Assembly (NCBI GenBank): GCA_021323355.1
Contig: JAJONK010000064.1
Span: 1-11,060, forward strand
DNA length: 11,060 nt
Source: Deltaproteobacteria bacterium
GTDB taxonomy: Bacteria; Desulfobacterota; Binatia; UBA9968
Direction: 5' to 3'
The position numbers and the translations under genes were made by a program. Every line of letters begins with the position of its first letter. The first letter of the stretch is position 1. The notes under the pieces were generated by a model. The model was not told the DNA's origin. It did no database searches and worked only from the letters and a program-made list of their open reading frames with translations. Below, piece by piece: positions 1 to 6,663 of this stretch.

Positions 1-31
1 CTCCGCAGAACAGGCCGCAATGGGAGAAAAC

Positions 32-1511
32 ATGGACACAAAGGAGTACCGTATCGAGCGCGATTCCATGGGTGAAGTGCGAGTACCGAAGAGCGCCTAC
101 TATGGAGCGCAGACTCAGCGCGCGGTAGAAACTTTTCCGATCAGCGGAGTGGTTTTCCCACCCATCTTCATCCATGCATTAGGTCTGGTTAAAATGCCGC
201 TGCCGTCGCTAATGAGGCTCTGGGCTTGTTAGATAGCCAAATCGTCGGCACCATCCGCGATGCTGCCAGGGAAGTTGTCGCAGGAAAACATGACAACGAG
301 TTTGTTGTCGACATCTTTCAAACCGGATCAGGGACTTCCACCAACATGAACGCCAATGAGGTGATTGCCAACCGCGCGCTCGAACTGATGGGAAAAAATT
401 GCGGCGGCAAGGACATACACCCTAACGATCACGTGAATATGGGGCAATCGAGTAACGATGTCATCCCCACCGCTATTCACATAGCCGCGCTTGAAGCGAT
501 CAGCAAGAATCTTTTGCCGGGTTTGATTCGTCTCAAAAAGCGCGCTGAAACAAAAGGCAGAAGTCTTCGACAAGATTGTGAAGATCGGCCGGACGCACCT
601 GAATGACGCTACGCCGATGCGATTGGTCAAGAATTTAGCGGTTATGCGCGCCAAATTGAGCTTGCGGTCGAACGCATCCAAGATGCGGCGAAAGGCCTGC
701 AAGAACTTGCTCTTGGCGGCACGGCTGTGGGCACCGGCATCAATACCCATCCGCAATTTGCTGCGCAAGCAATCAAAATCATCTCCGCAGAGACCGGCCT
801 CCCCTTTGGCGACGCGGAGAATCACTTTGAGGCACAGGCGGGACGGGATGCCTCGGTCCATGTCAGCGCGGCGCTCAAGTTTCTGGCGGTGAGTTTGATC
901 AAAATAGCTAATGATCTACGTTGGCTTGCTTCGGACCGCGCTGCGCGGTCGGCGAGATCGGGTTACCGGACACAGCCCGGTTCGTCGATCATGCCGGGCA
1001 AAGTCAATCCGGTTCTCTGTGAATCGGTCATCCAAGTCGCGGCTCATGTTGTCGGCTGCGACGCGACGATTACGCTTTGCGGCCAATCTCTGTGAATCGG
1101 TCATCCAAGTCGCGGCTCATGTTGTCGGCTGCGACGCGACGATTACGCTTTGCGGCCAAACGGGGAATTTCGAATTGAATGTGACGATGCCAGTTGTTAC
1201 GCTTAAACTGCTCGAGGCGATTGAATTTACCGCTAATGCGATCAATGCATTGACTGAAAAATGCGTCATCAGCATCGAGGCGAACGAACCTCATTGCAGG
1301 GAGCTGGTTGAAAAAGGCCTCACCAGGGTAACCGCGCTGGCTCCGTTGATCGGTTATGATGCGGGCCGCGGCCGTTGCGCATGAAGCGGTTACAACCGGC
1401 AAGACCGTTCGGGAAGTGACGCGGCTCAAGACTGCGCTTACTCCGGAGCAACTCGAAAAAGCTTTGGACCCGTGGAGCATGACCATGCCGGGACGAGAAA
1501 AGGAGCAGTAA
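32..1511 (+). pseudogene. fumC: Class II fumarase (fumarate hydratase), disrupted by multiple indels
   Basis: The family catalyses reversible hydration of fumarate to malate as a cytosolic homotetramer. Family landmarks are spread over all three frames: DSMGEVRVP and YYGAQTQRA near the N-terminus, QTGSGTSTNMNANEV, HPNDHVNMGQSSNDV, KIGRTHLNDATP, the GGTAVGTGINTHP block and the catalytic-loop signature GSSIMPGKVNP. Frame changes lie near 195 (-1, in AAAA), 553-556 (+1), 623 (-1), 934 (-1), 972 (-2, in an AC repeat), 1087 (73-bp tandem duplication) and 1364 (+1, in GGG). Correcting all of them gives 469 residues, the usual class II length, ending TAA at 1509-1511, with no in-frame stop. ATG 32 is preferred over ATG 20 because GGGAG (22-26) sits 5 nt before it. 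As written, the longest continuous pieces lack a full active site, so the gene should be non-functional. Indels in short runs could also be sequencing errors, but sdhCAB next door has none over 3.3 kb. Confidence 0.92.
1014..1159 (+). repeat. Exact 73-bp tandem duplication inside fumC
   Basis: Positions 1014-1086 are repeated exactly at 1087-1159. Each copy runs from TCTCTGTGAATCGG to TTTGCGGCCAA and encodes the fumarase segment just after the GSSIMPGKVNP loop (CESVIQVAAHVVGCD). Because 73 is not a multiple of three, the second copy shifts the frame by +1. I see no microhomology beyond the copy boundaries. The copies have no mismatch, so the event is recent or is an assembly artefact. Confidence 0.95.
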
Positions 1512-1582
1512 GTCAGCGCGTGCAAAGCAGTTTTTTTTCTGTTATAAGCCGAGTTTAATCCATATTATCGAAAGGACTTTTG

Positions 1583-1800
1583 ATGGGTTAACGGCCACAG
1601 CCGTCAAACACGTAAATTTATCTTTGTATCAAGAACCATAATGGTGAGAGCCCTTTTTGCGGCGAGTGACGGTGCGGACATTACGAAGATGTGAAGAAAA
1701 TCACCAGTGATCAAAAAGAATTTTTCCGTAGATCGTTGAAACTTACATGAAACTAGAAGAAGCGGATAACTCAAAAGAGGAAACCGCCGCGGCAAAGTAA
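1583..1800 (+). pseudogene. Possible remnant of a small decayed ORF, unrecognised
   Basis: AAAGGA at 1571-1576 lies 6 nt before an ATG at 1583, which looks like a real start, but the frame closes after two codons. Shifted frames then give coding-like text in sequence: TATAVKHVNLSLYQEP, MVRALFAASDGADITKM, DVKKITSDQKEFFRRSLKL and MKLEEADNSKEETAAAK followed by TAA at 1798-1800. Together they would make a protein of about 72 residues with a charged C-terminal half. I do not recognise the family. The pieces could be chance reading frames; the good Shine-Dalgarno and the charged, lysine- and glutamate-rich end are the only support. Confidence 0.3.
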
Positions 1801-1930
1801 GTGCCCTTGCGCATCAGCAGTCGCCTGCCATAGTTCCACTGAAGCGAGAGCCACGGTTTCCTATTTTCGATTTGAGCTAAACCGTCGCTTAGGATCGAAT
1901 GTCCTATTTGAAAATCTTTAGCTGCGCGAG

Positions 1931-1960
1931 TTGAACGGCAACAGCTACGCCGAATAAAAT
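1931..1960 (+). promoter_or_regulatory. Candidate sigma70-like promoter for sdhCAB
   Basis: TTGAAC (1931-1936) and TAAAAT (1955-1960) are separated by 18 bp and resemble -35 and -10 boxes. Transcription would begin near 1967 and leave a leader of about 20 nt that contains the sdhC Shine-Dalgarno. This is a consensus match by eye only. Confidence 0.4.
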
Positions 1961-1975
1961 GAACTAGTAAATTTA

Positions 1976-1980
1976 AAGGA
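1976..1980 (+). promoter_or_regulatory. Ribosome binding site fixing the GTG start of sdhC
   Basis: AAGGA lies 7 nt upstream of the GTG at 1988. It supports GTG as the true start codon of the first sdh gene. Confidence 0.65.
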
Positions 1981-1987
1981 CGCAAAA

Positions 1988-2752
1988 GTGAGCGATAAAA
2001 CTTTAACCCTAGACCAGTTCCGTACGTTACGAAAAGATACCTGGTGGAAAGAGCCGCTGATGGTGGTTCTAGTGCTCGGCGGTTTCGCCATTTACGCTAC
2101 CTGGGCGGCCTTGCAGAATGCCCATTATTATGTGGCGCCTTACTTGTCGCCGTTCTACTCGCCGTGCATCGCGGAAAACTGCACTCACGTTTCAGTTCCG
2201 CTGGTGGGGTCGTGGTGGAATCTGTCGCCGGCATTCTTGATTTTATGGATTCCGGGCGGATTTCGCGCCACCTGCTACTACTATCGCAAAGCTTATTATC
2301 GATCTTTTTTCTTATCGCCTCCGGCTTGCGCCGTGCGGGACGCCTCGAAATCCTACAGTGGTGAAACCCGCTTCCCGTTCCTGTTACAAAATCTTCACCG
2401 GTATTTCTTCTATTTATCGATCTTGATTTTGGCTTTTCTCTGGTGGGACACGGTTTTGGCATTTCAGTTTCCGGATGGCTTCGGCATGGGTTTAGGGACC
2501 GTCGTCATCCTCGTCAATGCTATTCTTCTGACCCTGTTCAGTCTTTCTTGCAACTCATGCCGGCATGTGTGCGGTGGTTACGTCGATTCATTCCATAGTG
2601 CGCCAACGCGATACAAGGTTTGGGGTTTTATAAGCCGGCTTAACGGGCGTCATATGGAGTACGCGTGGGTAAGTTTGATTTGGGTTGCTTTGACTGATCT
2701 TTACGTCCGGCTGCTATCGATGGGCGTCATTCAGGATTTGAGGTTCTTTTAA
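1988..2752 (+). CDS. sdhC: Succinate dehydrogenase membrane anchor, Sdh1-like, with Cys/His motifs
   Basis: This is a 254-residue integral membrane subunit that anchors SdhAB and would pass electrons to quinone. Hydrophobic segments lie at about 24-42, 79-96, 140-160, 169-187 and 226-247. Diagnostic stretches are the PYLSPFYSPC block near 51-60, CYYYRKAYYRSFF (96-108), the SGETRFP block and LQNLHRYFFYL (133-143). There are two Cys/His clusters: C60, C65, H67 and C188-x2-C191-x-H193-x-C195. This pattern matches my recollection of the single large anchor of mycobacterial Sdh1, for which a membrane-embedded Rieske-type iron-sulfur cluster has been reported, and not the small heme-binding SdhC/SdhD pair. 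No separate sdhD is present. The start is GTG with AAGGA 7 nt upstream. The stop overlaps the sdhA start by one base, implying translational coupling. Which residues bind a cluster is inference. Confidence 0.85.
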   Translation: MSDKTLTLDQFRTLRKDTWWKEPLMVVLVLGGFAIYATWAALQNAHYYVAPYLSPFYSPCIAENCTHVSVPLVGSWWNLSPAFLILWIPGGFRATCYYYRKAYYRSFFLSPPACAVRDASKSYSGETRFPFLLQNLHRYFFYLSILILAFLWWDTVLAFQFPDGFGMGLGTVVILVNAILLTLFSLSCNSCRHVCGGYVDSFHSAPTRYKVWGFISRLNGRHMEYAWVSLIWVALTDLYVRLLSMGVIQDLRFF

Positions 2753-4551
2753 TGGCTGAAGAAAAGTACGAAACCCACGACTACGATGTAGTCATTATCG
2801 GCGCCGGAGGCGCCGGCCTTCGCGCCGCCGTAGAGGCTTCGGCACAAGGAGCCAGAACCGCCTTAGTCTGCAAATCACTTTTGGGCAAGGCTCACACCGT
2901 TATGGCCGAAGGAGGCATCGCCGCGGCCATGGGCAACGTTTATCCGGAAGACAACTGGAAGGTTCATTTTCGCGATACCATGCGTGGCGGCAAGCTTCTC
3001 AACAACTGGCGGATGGCGCAGATCCACGCCCAAGAATCGCCGGATCGCGTACTTGAGCTCGAAGAATGGGGTGCGCTGTTCGACCGGACCCACGATGGTC
3101 TGATTTTGCAGCGCGATTTCGGCGGACACCGTTATGCTCGGCTGGCGCATGTCGGCGACCGCACCGGCCTCGAAATGATCCGCACGCTTCAACAGCACGC
3201 GGTTCATAAGGGCATTGACGTCTACATGGAGTGCAACCTCCAACGACTACTGACGGACGGCGGAAAGATCAGTGGCGCTTTCGGCTACTGGAGAGAAACC
3301 GGCAAATTCATCGTCTTCAAGTGCAAGGCCGTCGTGCTCGCAACCGGCGGCGGCGGCAAAGCCTGGAAGGTCACGTCCAACTCTTGGGAGTATACCGGCG
3401 ACGGCGTAACCATGGCCATGGATGTAGGCGCTGATTTGATGGACATGGAATTTATGCAATTCCATCCTACCGGCATGGTCTGGCCTCCAAGCGTCCGCGG
3501 GATCCTAGTGACAGAAGGGGTGCGGGGTGATGGGGGCACGCTCAAGAACACCAAGAATGAGCGATTCATGTTCAACTACATCCCCGAGTTTTTTCGCGCC
3601 GAAACGGCTGACACGGAAAAGGAAGCGGATGCCTGGTATGAAGACAAGAGGAACAACCGGCGAACCCCGGACCTACTACCCCGCGACGAGGTCGCACGCG
3701 CGATCAACTCCGAAGTCAAAGCCGGCCGCGGCACGCCGCATGGCGGAGTATTTTTAGACATTGCCTCCCGCCGGCCAGCGGACTACATCCAACGCCGCCT
3801 CCCGTCGATGTATCATCAGTTCAAGGAGCTCGCAGACGTTGACATCACCAAGGAGCCCATGGAAGTGGGCCCGACTTGCCACTACAGTATGGGCGGGGTG
3901 AGAGTAGATGCAGACAGCACCGCGACTACTGTCCCTGGCCTGTTCGCTGCAGGTGAAGTTGCCGCAGGATTGCACGGCGCAAACCGTCTCGGCGGCAATT
4001 CGCTTTCGGATCTGTTGGTGTTCGGCCGGCGCGCGGGCCTGTACGCGGCGGAGTATGCCAAGGCCAATCGCGCCGTTAATGTAGATGCCGGCCAAATTGA
4101 TCTGTATGCCAGAGAGCTCTTGTCACCTTTTGAAAGTAAGGGCGACGAAAACCCGTATTCGGTGCATGCAGACTTACAGGATTGCATGCAGAACTTGGTG
4201 GGCATCATTCGCACCGAGTCGGAGCTTAAGAAAGCTCTTGATGTCATCGGCCGACTGAAAGCGCGCGCGCGCAATCTTAAAGTGGAGGGCAATCGGCAGT
4301 ATAACCCAGGCTGGCATCTCGCGCTGGATCTTCATTCGCTGCTGTCGTTTGCAGAAGCGGCCACCATTGCGGCAATCGAGCGCAAAGAAAGCCGCGGTGG
4401 ACATACGCGGGACGATTATCCGAATACCGATCCGAAGTTCGCCAAAACTAATATCGTCATCCGACGAAAGAACGGCGACCTGACGGCTTCACAAGAGCCC
4501 CTTCCGGAGATGCCCGATGAATTGAAAATATTGCTTGAGGAGAAAAAGTAA
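2752..4551 (+). CDS. sdhA: Succinate dehydrogenase flavoprotein subunit
   Basis: This 599-residue catalytic subunit oxidises succinate to fumarate on a covalently bound FAD. The N-terminal Rossmann motif GAGGAGLRAA starts at 17. H48 in GKAHTVMAEGG is the expected covalent FAD histidine. Substrate-site residues are visible in order: H238 in QFHPTG, R258 in TEGVRGDGG, H377 in CHYSMGGV and R412 in HGANRLGGNSL. The C-terminal helical and capping regions are complete, and the length fits the family. The protein is a succinate dehydrogenase/fumarate reductase type; the direction cannot be read from sequence, but the Sdh1-like anchor favours succinate oxidation. GAGG (2740-2743) lies 8 nt before the ATG, and the ATG overlaps the sdhC stop as TAATG. 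The gene is intact, in contrast to the fumarase gene upstream that would consume its product. Confidence 0.97.
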   Translation: MAEEKYETHDYDVVIIGAGGAGLRAAVEASAQGARTALVCKSLLGKAHTVMAEGGIAAAMGNVYPEDNWKVHFRDTMRGGKLLNNWRMAQIHAQESPDRVLELEEWGALFDRTHDGLILQRDFGGHRYARLAHVGDRTGLEMIRTLQQHAVHKGIDVYMECNLQRLLTDGGKISGAFGYWRETGKFIVFKCKAVVLATGGGGKAWKVTSNSWEYTGDGVTMAMDVGADLMDMEFMQFHPTGMVWPPSVRGILVTEGVRGDGGTLKNTKNERFMFNYIPEFFRAETADTEKEADAWYEDKRNNRRTPDLLPRDEVARAINSEVKAGRGTPHGGVFLDIASRRPADYIQRRLPSMYHQFKELADVDITKEPMEVGPTCHYSMGGVRVDADSTATTVPGLFAAGEVAAGLHGANRLGGNSLSDLLVFGRRAGLYAAEYAKANRAVNVDAGQIDLYARELLSPFESKGDENPYSVHADLQDCMQNLVGIIRTESELKKALDVIGRLKARARNLKVEGNRQYNPGWHLALDLHSLLSFAEAATIAAIERKESRGGHTRDDYPNTDPKFAKTNIVIRRKNGDLTASQEPLPEMPDELKILLEEKK

Positions 4552-5306
4552 TGGCTGCACAACAAGTGCATATGCAAGTGTGGCGAGGCGATGTCAGCGG
4601 GGGCGAATTTAGAGACTACCGAGTGGAGGCCGGCGAAGGCATGGTGGTGCTGGACATCATCCACGCTATTCAGGCGCAACACGCAAACGATTTGGCGGTT
4701 CGCTGGAATTGCAAAGCCGGAAAGTGCGGCTCTTGCAGCGCCGAGATCAACGGCAAACCGCGGCTCATGTGCATGACTCGAATGAACACGTTTCAGCCCG
4801 GCGAGACGATCACCGTTTCCCCGATCAAAACGTTTCCGATTATTCGTGACCTAGTCACTGATGTCTCGTACAATTACGAAAAGGCACGACAGGTCCCGGC
4901 CTTCAAGCCAAAACCAAAGGAATCCGATGGCACCCGGCGCATGTTTCAAGAAGACATCGACCGTGTACAAGAATTTCATAAATGCATCGAATGTTTTCTA
5001 TGCCAGAACGTCTGTCACGTCATTCGCGATCACGAGGATAACAAGAAGAAGTTTGCCGGACCCCGGCTCTTTGTGCGCTTGGCGGCTTTGGAGATGCATC
5101 CGCTCGATACCAATGATCGCATCGATTTGATCAAGCAGAAAGCTGGAATCGGTTTCTGTAATATCACCAAATGCTGTACCGAGGTTTGTCCCGAACATAT
5201 ACATATTACGGACAATGCTATAATTCCTTTGAAAGAACGCATCGTCGACAGATACTTTGATCCGATCGCAAAACTGATGGGGCTATTTTCTGAGAAGAAG
5301 AGATGA
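4551..5306 (+). CDS. sdhB: Succinate dehydrogenase iron-sulfur subunit
   Basis: This 251-residue subunit carries electrons from FAD to the membrane anchor through three clusters. The plant-type ferredoxin half has C54-x4-C59-x2-C62 and C74 for the [2Fe-2S] centre. The C-terminal half has C145-x2-C148-x2-C151 plus C213 for [4Fe-4S], and C155, C203 and C209 for [3Fe-4S], the standard assignment for SdhB. An extra C208 sits next to C209. The spacing after C155 is normal. GAGGAG (4537-4542) lies 8 nt before the ATG, which overlaps the sdhA stop by one base. This is the last gene of the operon; 51 bp separate it from the convergent unknown gene on the other strand. Confidence 0.96.
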   Translation: MAAQQVHMQVWRGDVSGGEFRDYRVEAGEGMVVLDIIHAIQAQHANDLAVRWNCKAGKCGSCSAEINGKPRLMCMTRMNTFQPGETITVSPIKTFPIIRDLVTDVSYNYEKARQVPAFKPKPKESDGTRRMFQEDIDRVQEFHKCIECFLCQNVCHVIRDHEDNKKKFAGPRLFVRLAALEMHPLDTNDRIDLIKQKAGIGFCNITKCCTEVCPEHIHITDNAIIPLKERIVDRYFDPIAKLMGLFSEKKR

Positions 5307-5310
5307 AGGT

Positions 5311-5328
5311 GGGCGTCATCGATCGCCC
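5311..5328. terminator. Weak hairpin in the convergent sdhB / unknown-gene gap
   Basis: GGGCG (5311-5315) and CGCCC (5324-5328) can form a 5-bp stem with an 8-nt loop in the 51-bp space between two converging genes. No T run follows on either strand, so it is at best a poor intrinsic terminator. Position is the main support. Confidence 0.2.
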
Positions 5329-5357
5329 TACTCTGCGCGGTGAGCCGAATCGTCGAA

Positions 5358-5876
5358 TTATCTGCTCTGCTCTAGACGGTTACTACGCTTCAAATACATC
5401 CGCACCCAGTACTCGTACAGCGTCGCCACCGTGAAATCCTCGGTGACCGTGCCCTTCAGCGATGACTCGTATTCGATCTCGATTTTTTCTTCGTCCTTGC
5501 GAACCGACAGGAGCCGCGCTTGTTTCTGATCGACAAGCGCTCCCACAGCGCGAACGATCTGCGAGGCCGAGTGAGCATCGGGGCTGCCGAGATTACCGCG
5601 CTTCGATCGTCCCTCATCGTCCATATGACTTAACTGCTCGGGCGTATAGCGCAACTCAACCGACTCCCATTCGTCGACCTCGGCATGTCGATTAGAACGA
5701 AATAGTTGCCAAAATCCCCGCTGGGACAGGTTATTCACCGCTTGATCTCTGTGCTTGCGCCCGCGAACAATAACCGTGTCGCCTTCCATCGTCAATGAAA
5801 AGGATTCCATTTGGAGTGACTCCAGCGCTTGACCTACCGGACGAAGCAACTGTGTATAACTGTGACTGCTATTCAG
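5358..5876 (-). CDS. Unknown protein A, paralogue of the neighbouring gene, CTG start
   Basis: I do not recognise the family. With a CTG start at 5876 the product has 172 residues and no signal peptide or membrane segment. It is paralogous to the gene at 5981-6505. Shared blocks are LLRPVGQ (10-16) followed by ESFSL, then a C-terminal region from about 100: HS-S-Q, R-VGALVD, K--RLL, a predicted strand ending EYE, and LY-x2-WVR-x-Y (153-161). The middle (about 35-95) is divergent and rich in charged residues. From the in-frame TGA at 5948-5946 to the TTG at 5849 there is no ATG, GTG or TTG. The CTG has AGGGG 7 nt upstream and aligns exactly with residue 1 of the paralogue. The alternative TTG at 5849 has no Shine-Dalgarno and would delete nine conserved-region residues. 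It is the last gene of the pil-direction cluster, so a role tied to pilus retraction is possible but is inference from position. Confidence 0.75.
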   Translation of the reverse strand: MNSSHSYTQLLRPVGQALESLQMESFSLTMEGDTVIVRGRKHRDQAVNNLSQRGFWQLFRSNRHAEVDEWESVELRYTPEQLSHMDDEGRSKRGNLGSPDAHSASQIVRAVGALVDQKQARLLSVRKDEEKIEIEYESSLKGTVTEDFTVATLYEYWVRMYLKRSNRLEQSR

Positions 5877-5883
5877 CGCGGAA

Positions 5884-5888
5884 CCCCT
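5884..5888 (-). promoter_or_regulatory. AGGGG Shine-Dalgarno supporting a CTG start
   Basis: Read on the minus strand, AGGGG ends 7 nt before CTG 5876-5874. It is the only good ribosome binding site near the beginning of unknown protein A and therefore decides the start call. Confidence 0.55.
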
Positions 5889-5934
5889 AACTTTATCGAA
5901 TTCTCTGAAGCGATATTCTTCTTGTCGCCGCCTT

Positions 5935-5959
5935 CGGTTCAGTTTTCAGAATTGAACCG
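5935..5959. repeat. Inverted repeat between the two paralogous unknown genes
   Basis: CGGTTCA (5935-5941) and TGAACCG (5953-5959) form a perfect 7-bp stem around an 11-nt loop, located 22 bp past the stop of the upstream paralogue. No T run follows. It could be a transcript-processing or termination hairpin or an operator. Confidence 0.4.
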
Positions 5960-5980
5960 GCTGATCACTGCTTCGGCTAG

Positions 5981-6505
5981 TTATTTCGGACTCTGTCTTC
6001 GATAGATACGGACCCATAGATCGTAAAGAGCCGGCACTCCCAATTCTTCCGCGACTTTCTTACCGCTTAAGAGTTCATACTCGAACGTCAGCTTTTGATC
6101 TTCCTTGGTAAGCTGTAAAAGCCTTCCGTTCTTATGATCGACGAGCGCGCCGACCACTCGTAGCATTTGCGAAACAGAGTGAATGTCCGGAGTTAGATTA
6201 GGGTTGCGCCGGCGTGATTGCCCTTCTCGCTCGAGCCGGTCAATGTCGGCCGGGGTCATGCGCCACTCCAGAATACCGCTCGCCAACTTCAACGCTCCTT
6301 CCTTGTCTTGCGGCCGAGTATGCGTTACCTGCCATTCAGCGAGGAGAGCTTTCTCACGTGGTGTGATCTGCTTCCGTCCCGGAGTTTTGTCACGCACCAC
6401 CAAGTCCTCGTTCTCCACGGACAGAGAGAACGATTCAATGCGCAGCGCCTCGAGCAGTTGCCCCACAGGGCGAAGTAAAAGAGCGTAAACTGTTTGGTCA
6501 GCCAT
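5981..6505 (-). CDS. Unknown protein B, paralogue of protein A, in the pil cluster
   Basis: I do not recognise the family. The protein has 174 residues, appears soluble and lacks a signal peptide. It has an N-terminal block (LLRPVGQLLEALRIESFSL, 9-27), a charged middle (35-105, with a KEGALKLASGILEWR helix-like stretch and a basic RRRNP), and a C-terminal block. That block includes HSVSQMLRVVGALVDHK (109-125), RLLQLTKEDQKLTFEYEL (128-145) and LYDLWVRIYRR (160-170). The two blocks are shared with the next gene downstream, so the pair arose by duplication and diverged mainly in the middle. ATG 6505 is chosen; an in-frame TTG at 6514 is possible. Neither has a clear Shine-Dalgarno. It lies 158 bp after the last pilU-like gene on the same strand, close enough for co-transcription but with room for its own promoter. 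Confidence 0.8.
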   Translation of the reverse strand: MADQTVYALLLRPVGQLLEALRIESFSLSVENEDLVVRDKTPGRKQITPREKALLAEWQVTHTRPQDKEGALKLASGILEWRMTPADIDRLEREGQSRRRNPNLTPDIHSVSQMLRVVGALVDHKNGRLLQLTKEDQKLTFEYELLSGKKVAEELGVPALYDLWVRIYRRQSPK

Positions 6506-6663
6506 GGGTACCAAGTATCATTTCTTAATTGCCATTGTCGCTAGAGAAAACTGACTTTTTGCCTATTCTACAATTATGAACCGACACATAAACTTGCTTA
6601 AGTACGTGTGGCCTTGTCGTAAGTCAGGAAATATCTGCTCGGTAGCCACTGCATCTGCCCGCG

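Larger units (their letters stand above)
1512..1987. other. Intergenic region between broken fumC and sdhC
   Basis: This 476-bp gap has no intact gene. It contains a T8 run at 1531-1538 without a convincing stem before it, and a possible decayed small ORF (1583-1800). It also has an inverted repeat ACGGTTT (1853-1859) / AAACCGT (1879-1885) with a 19-nt loop, and a smaller dyad TAGGA-N7-TCCTA (1890-1906). A candidate promoter and the sdhC ribosome binding site follow. The dyads lie upstream of the promoter and could be operator sites, but nothing identifies a regulator. Confidence 0.5.

Noticed and set aside
553..625. Programmed ribosomal frameshifting in fumC
   Set aside because: Several shifts in both directions plus a 73-bp duplication cannot be served by a programmed site, and no slippery heptamer with a following structure stands out.
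328..861. 177-residue open frame on the minus strand opposite fumC
   Set aside because: It is antisense to clear fumarase coding sequence, has no recognisable motif and no good ribosome binding site.
20..1384. Reading the fumC pieces as several separate small genes
   Set aside because: All pieces join in order into a single full-length fumarase, and the internal starts have no convincing context.
1515..1538. Intrinsic terminator after fumC at the T8 run
   Set aside because: The bases before the T run form no stem longer than about three pairs.
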